NCBI GenBank assembly: GCA_030705665.1
Contig: JAUZQA010000246.1
Coordinates: 1 to 6,575, forward strand
Length of the DNA stretch: 6,575 bases
DNA from: Bacillota bacterium
GTDB taxonomy: Bacteria; Bacillota; Bacilli; Bacillales_B; DSM-18226
Direction: 5' to 3'
Shown here: positions 6,088 through 6,575 of the stretch, piece by piece
Numbering within the stretch: the stretch's first letter is position 1
Layout of the letters: the number at the start of each line of letters is the position of its first letter
The notes under the pieces: model-generated
What the model saw: only the letters and a program-made list of their open reading frames with translations
The model's database searches: none
Told to the model about the DNA's origin: nothing
Made by a program: the position numbers and the translations under genes

Positions 6088-6132
6088 AAATAAAAAGAAA
6101 CAAGTCATCTAAAGGCTTGTTTCTTTTTATTT
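6088..6132. terminator. Bidirectional terminator between convergent kinase and EAL genes
   Basis: A perfect 17-base-pair inverted repeat (6088-6104 with 6116-6132) around an 11-base loop. The arms are A-rich then T-rich, so a U-run follows the stem on both strands. It lies 20 bases past the kinase stop and 48 bases past the EAL stop, and should serve both. Confidence 0.9.
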
Positions 6133-6180
6133 TCTTAAAATCGATTCTGGTTTGATTTAGGAAAATCTCCCTTTATTTGC

Positions 6181-6575
6181 TTATTGACTTTTATTTTCAT
6201 AAGGAGTAATTAGTGTTTTTTCGGCAACCCATTTTCCTTGTTTTAAATATTGAGCAAATTTCTGAGCACTAACTGGTCTGCTAAATAAATAACCTTGGAT
6301 TTCTTCACAAGCTAATCTTTGCAGCAACTCTAGCTGTTCATTAGTTTCAACCCCTTCGGCAACCACCTTTTTCTTAAGTTTTTTGCAAAGGGCAATGATT
6401 GCTGCGACGACTTCATAGCTTGCGTTGAAATCCTGCATTTCTTTTATTAAACTCTTATCAATCTTGATGATATCACAAGGTAATTTCCATAAGTAATTGA
6501 TAGACGAGTACCCGGTTCCAAAGTCATCAAGTGCAAGGGAAATACCTAATGTTTTTAAGCTGGTTAATGTTTTTA
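6181..6575 (-). CDS. EAL-domain c-di-GMP phosphodiesterase, C-terminal part
   Basis: The last 131 codons of a gene that enters from the right edge, ending with TAA at 6183-6181. The sequence is the second half of an EAL domain, which hydrolyses the second messenger c-di-GMP to pGpG. Visible signatures in order are LDDFGTGYSS (Asp pair for metal binding), KIDKSLI (catalytic-site Lys), VVAEGVET (metal-binding Glu) and EIQGYLFSRPV (Gln and the loop that closes the domain). All expected catalytic residues in this half are present, so the domain looks active. The EAL motif itself and any PAS, GGDEF or membrane domains would lie outside the window. An in-frame ATG at 6438 is internal to the domain and is not a start. 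The gene converges on the sensor kinase, so it is not in its operon. Confidence 0.93.
   Translation of the reverse strand, partial: KTLTSLKTLGISLALDDFGTGYSSINYLWKLPCDIIKIDKSLIKEMQDFNASYEVVAAIIALCKKLKKKVVAEGVETNEQLELLQRLACEEIQGYLFSRPVSAQKFAQYLKQGKWVAEKTLITPYENKSQ

Noticed and set aside
6181..6438. A complete short gene beginning at ATG 6438
   Set aside because: The frame stays open to the right edge and continues as conserved EAL-domain sequence, so the ATG is internal.

Overview
The window looks like chromosomal DNA from a low-GC Gram-positive spore-former of the Bacillaceae. The AT-rich sequence, strong AGGAGG-type ribosome binding sites, Bacillus-style lipoprotein signal, Fur box and protein families all fit. 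The species cannot be fixed from the sequence. No RNA gene, insertion sequence, phage gene or CRISPR array is visible.

From 1 to 4250 all genes of any size lie on the minus strand, in three transcription units. In transcription order, the first is an iron-uptake pair at 4244-2380. It holds an FTR1/EfeU-type iron permease and a small lipoprotein, starts at a sigma-A-type promoter with a Fur box over the start region, and closes with a terminator at 2336-2366. The second is a secreted HAD phosphatase of the e(P4) family (2144-1323). Its roughly 150-base leader holds a possible 24-codon ORF and a small hairpin that overlaps the phosphatase ribosome binding site; a terminator follows at 1276-1318. 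The third is a YcgR-type permease (1102-233) followed 10 bases later by the start of a YcgQ-type partner that runs off the left edge. Both of these carry Cys and His clusters that suggest metal handling.

From 4463 to 6067 two genes run on the plus strand: an unrecognised acidic 45-residue protein, and a membrane sensor kinase with a LytS-type 5TM sensor and a KinB-like kinase core. The kinase keeps its ATP-binding boxes but has Gln where the phospho-accepting His should be. It converges on the 3' end of an EAL-domain c-di-GMP phosphodiesterase gene on the minus strand that runs off the right edge. A strong bidirectional terminator (6088-6132) separates them.

The themes are metal uptake and export, surface phosphate scavenging and membrane signalling. 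The most notable points are the His-less kinase, the lipoprotein that resembles the outer domain of the adjacent permease, and two short genes that a standard length cut-off would miss.
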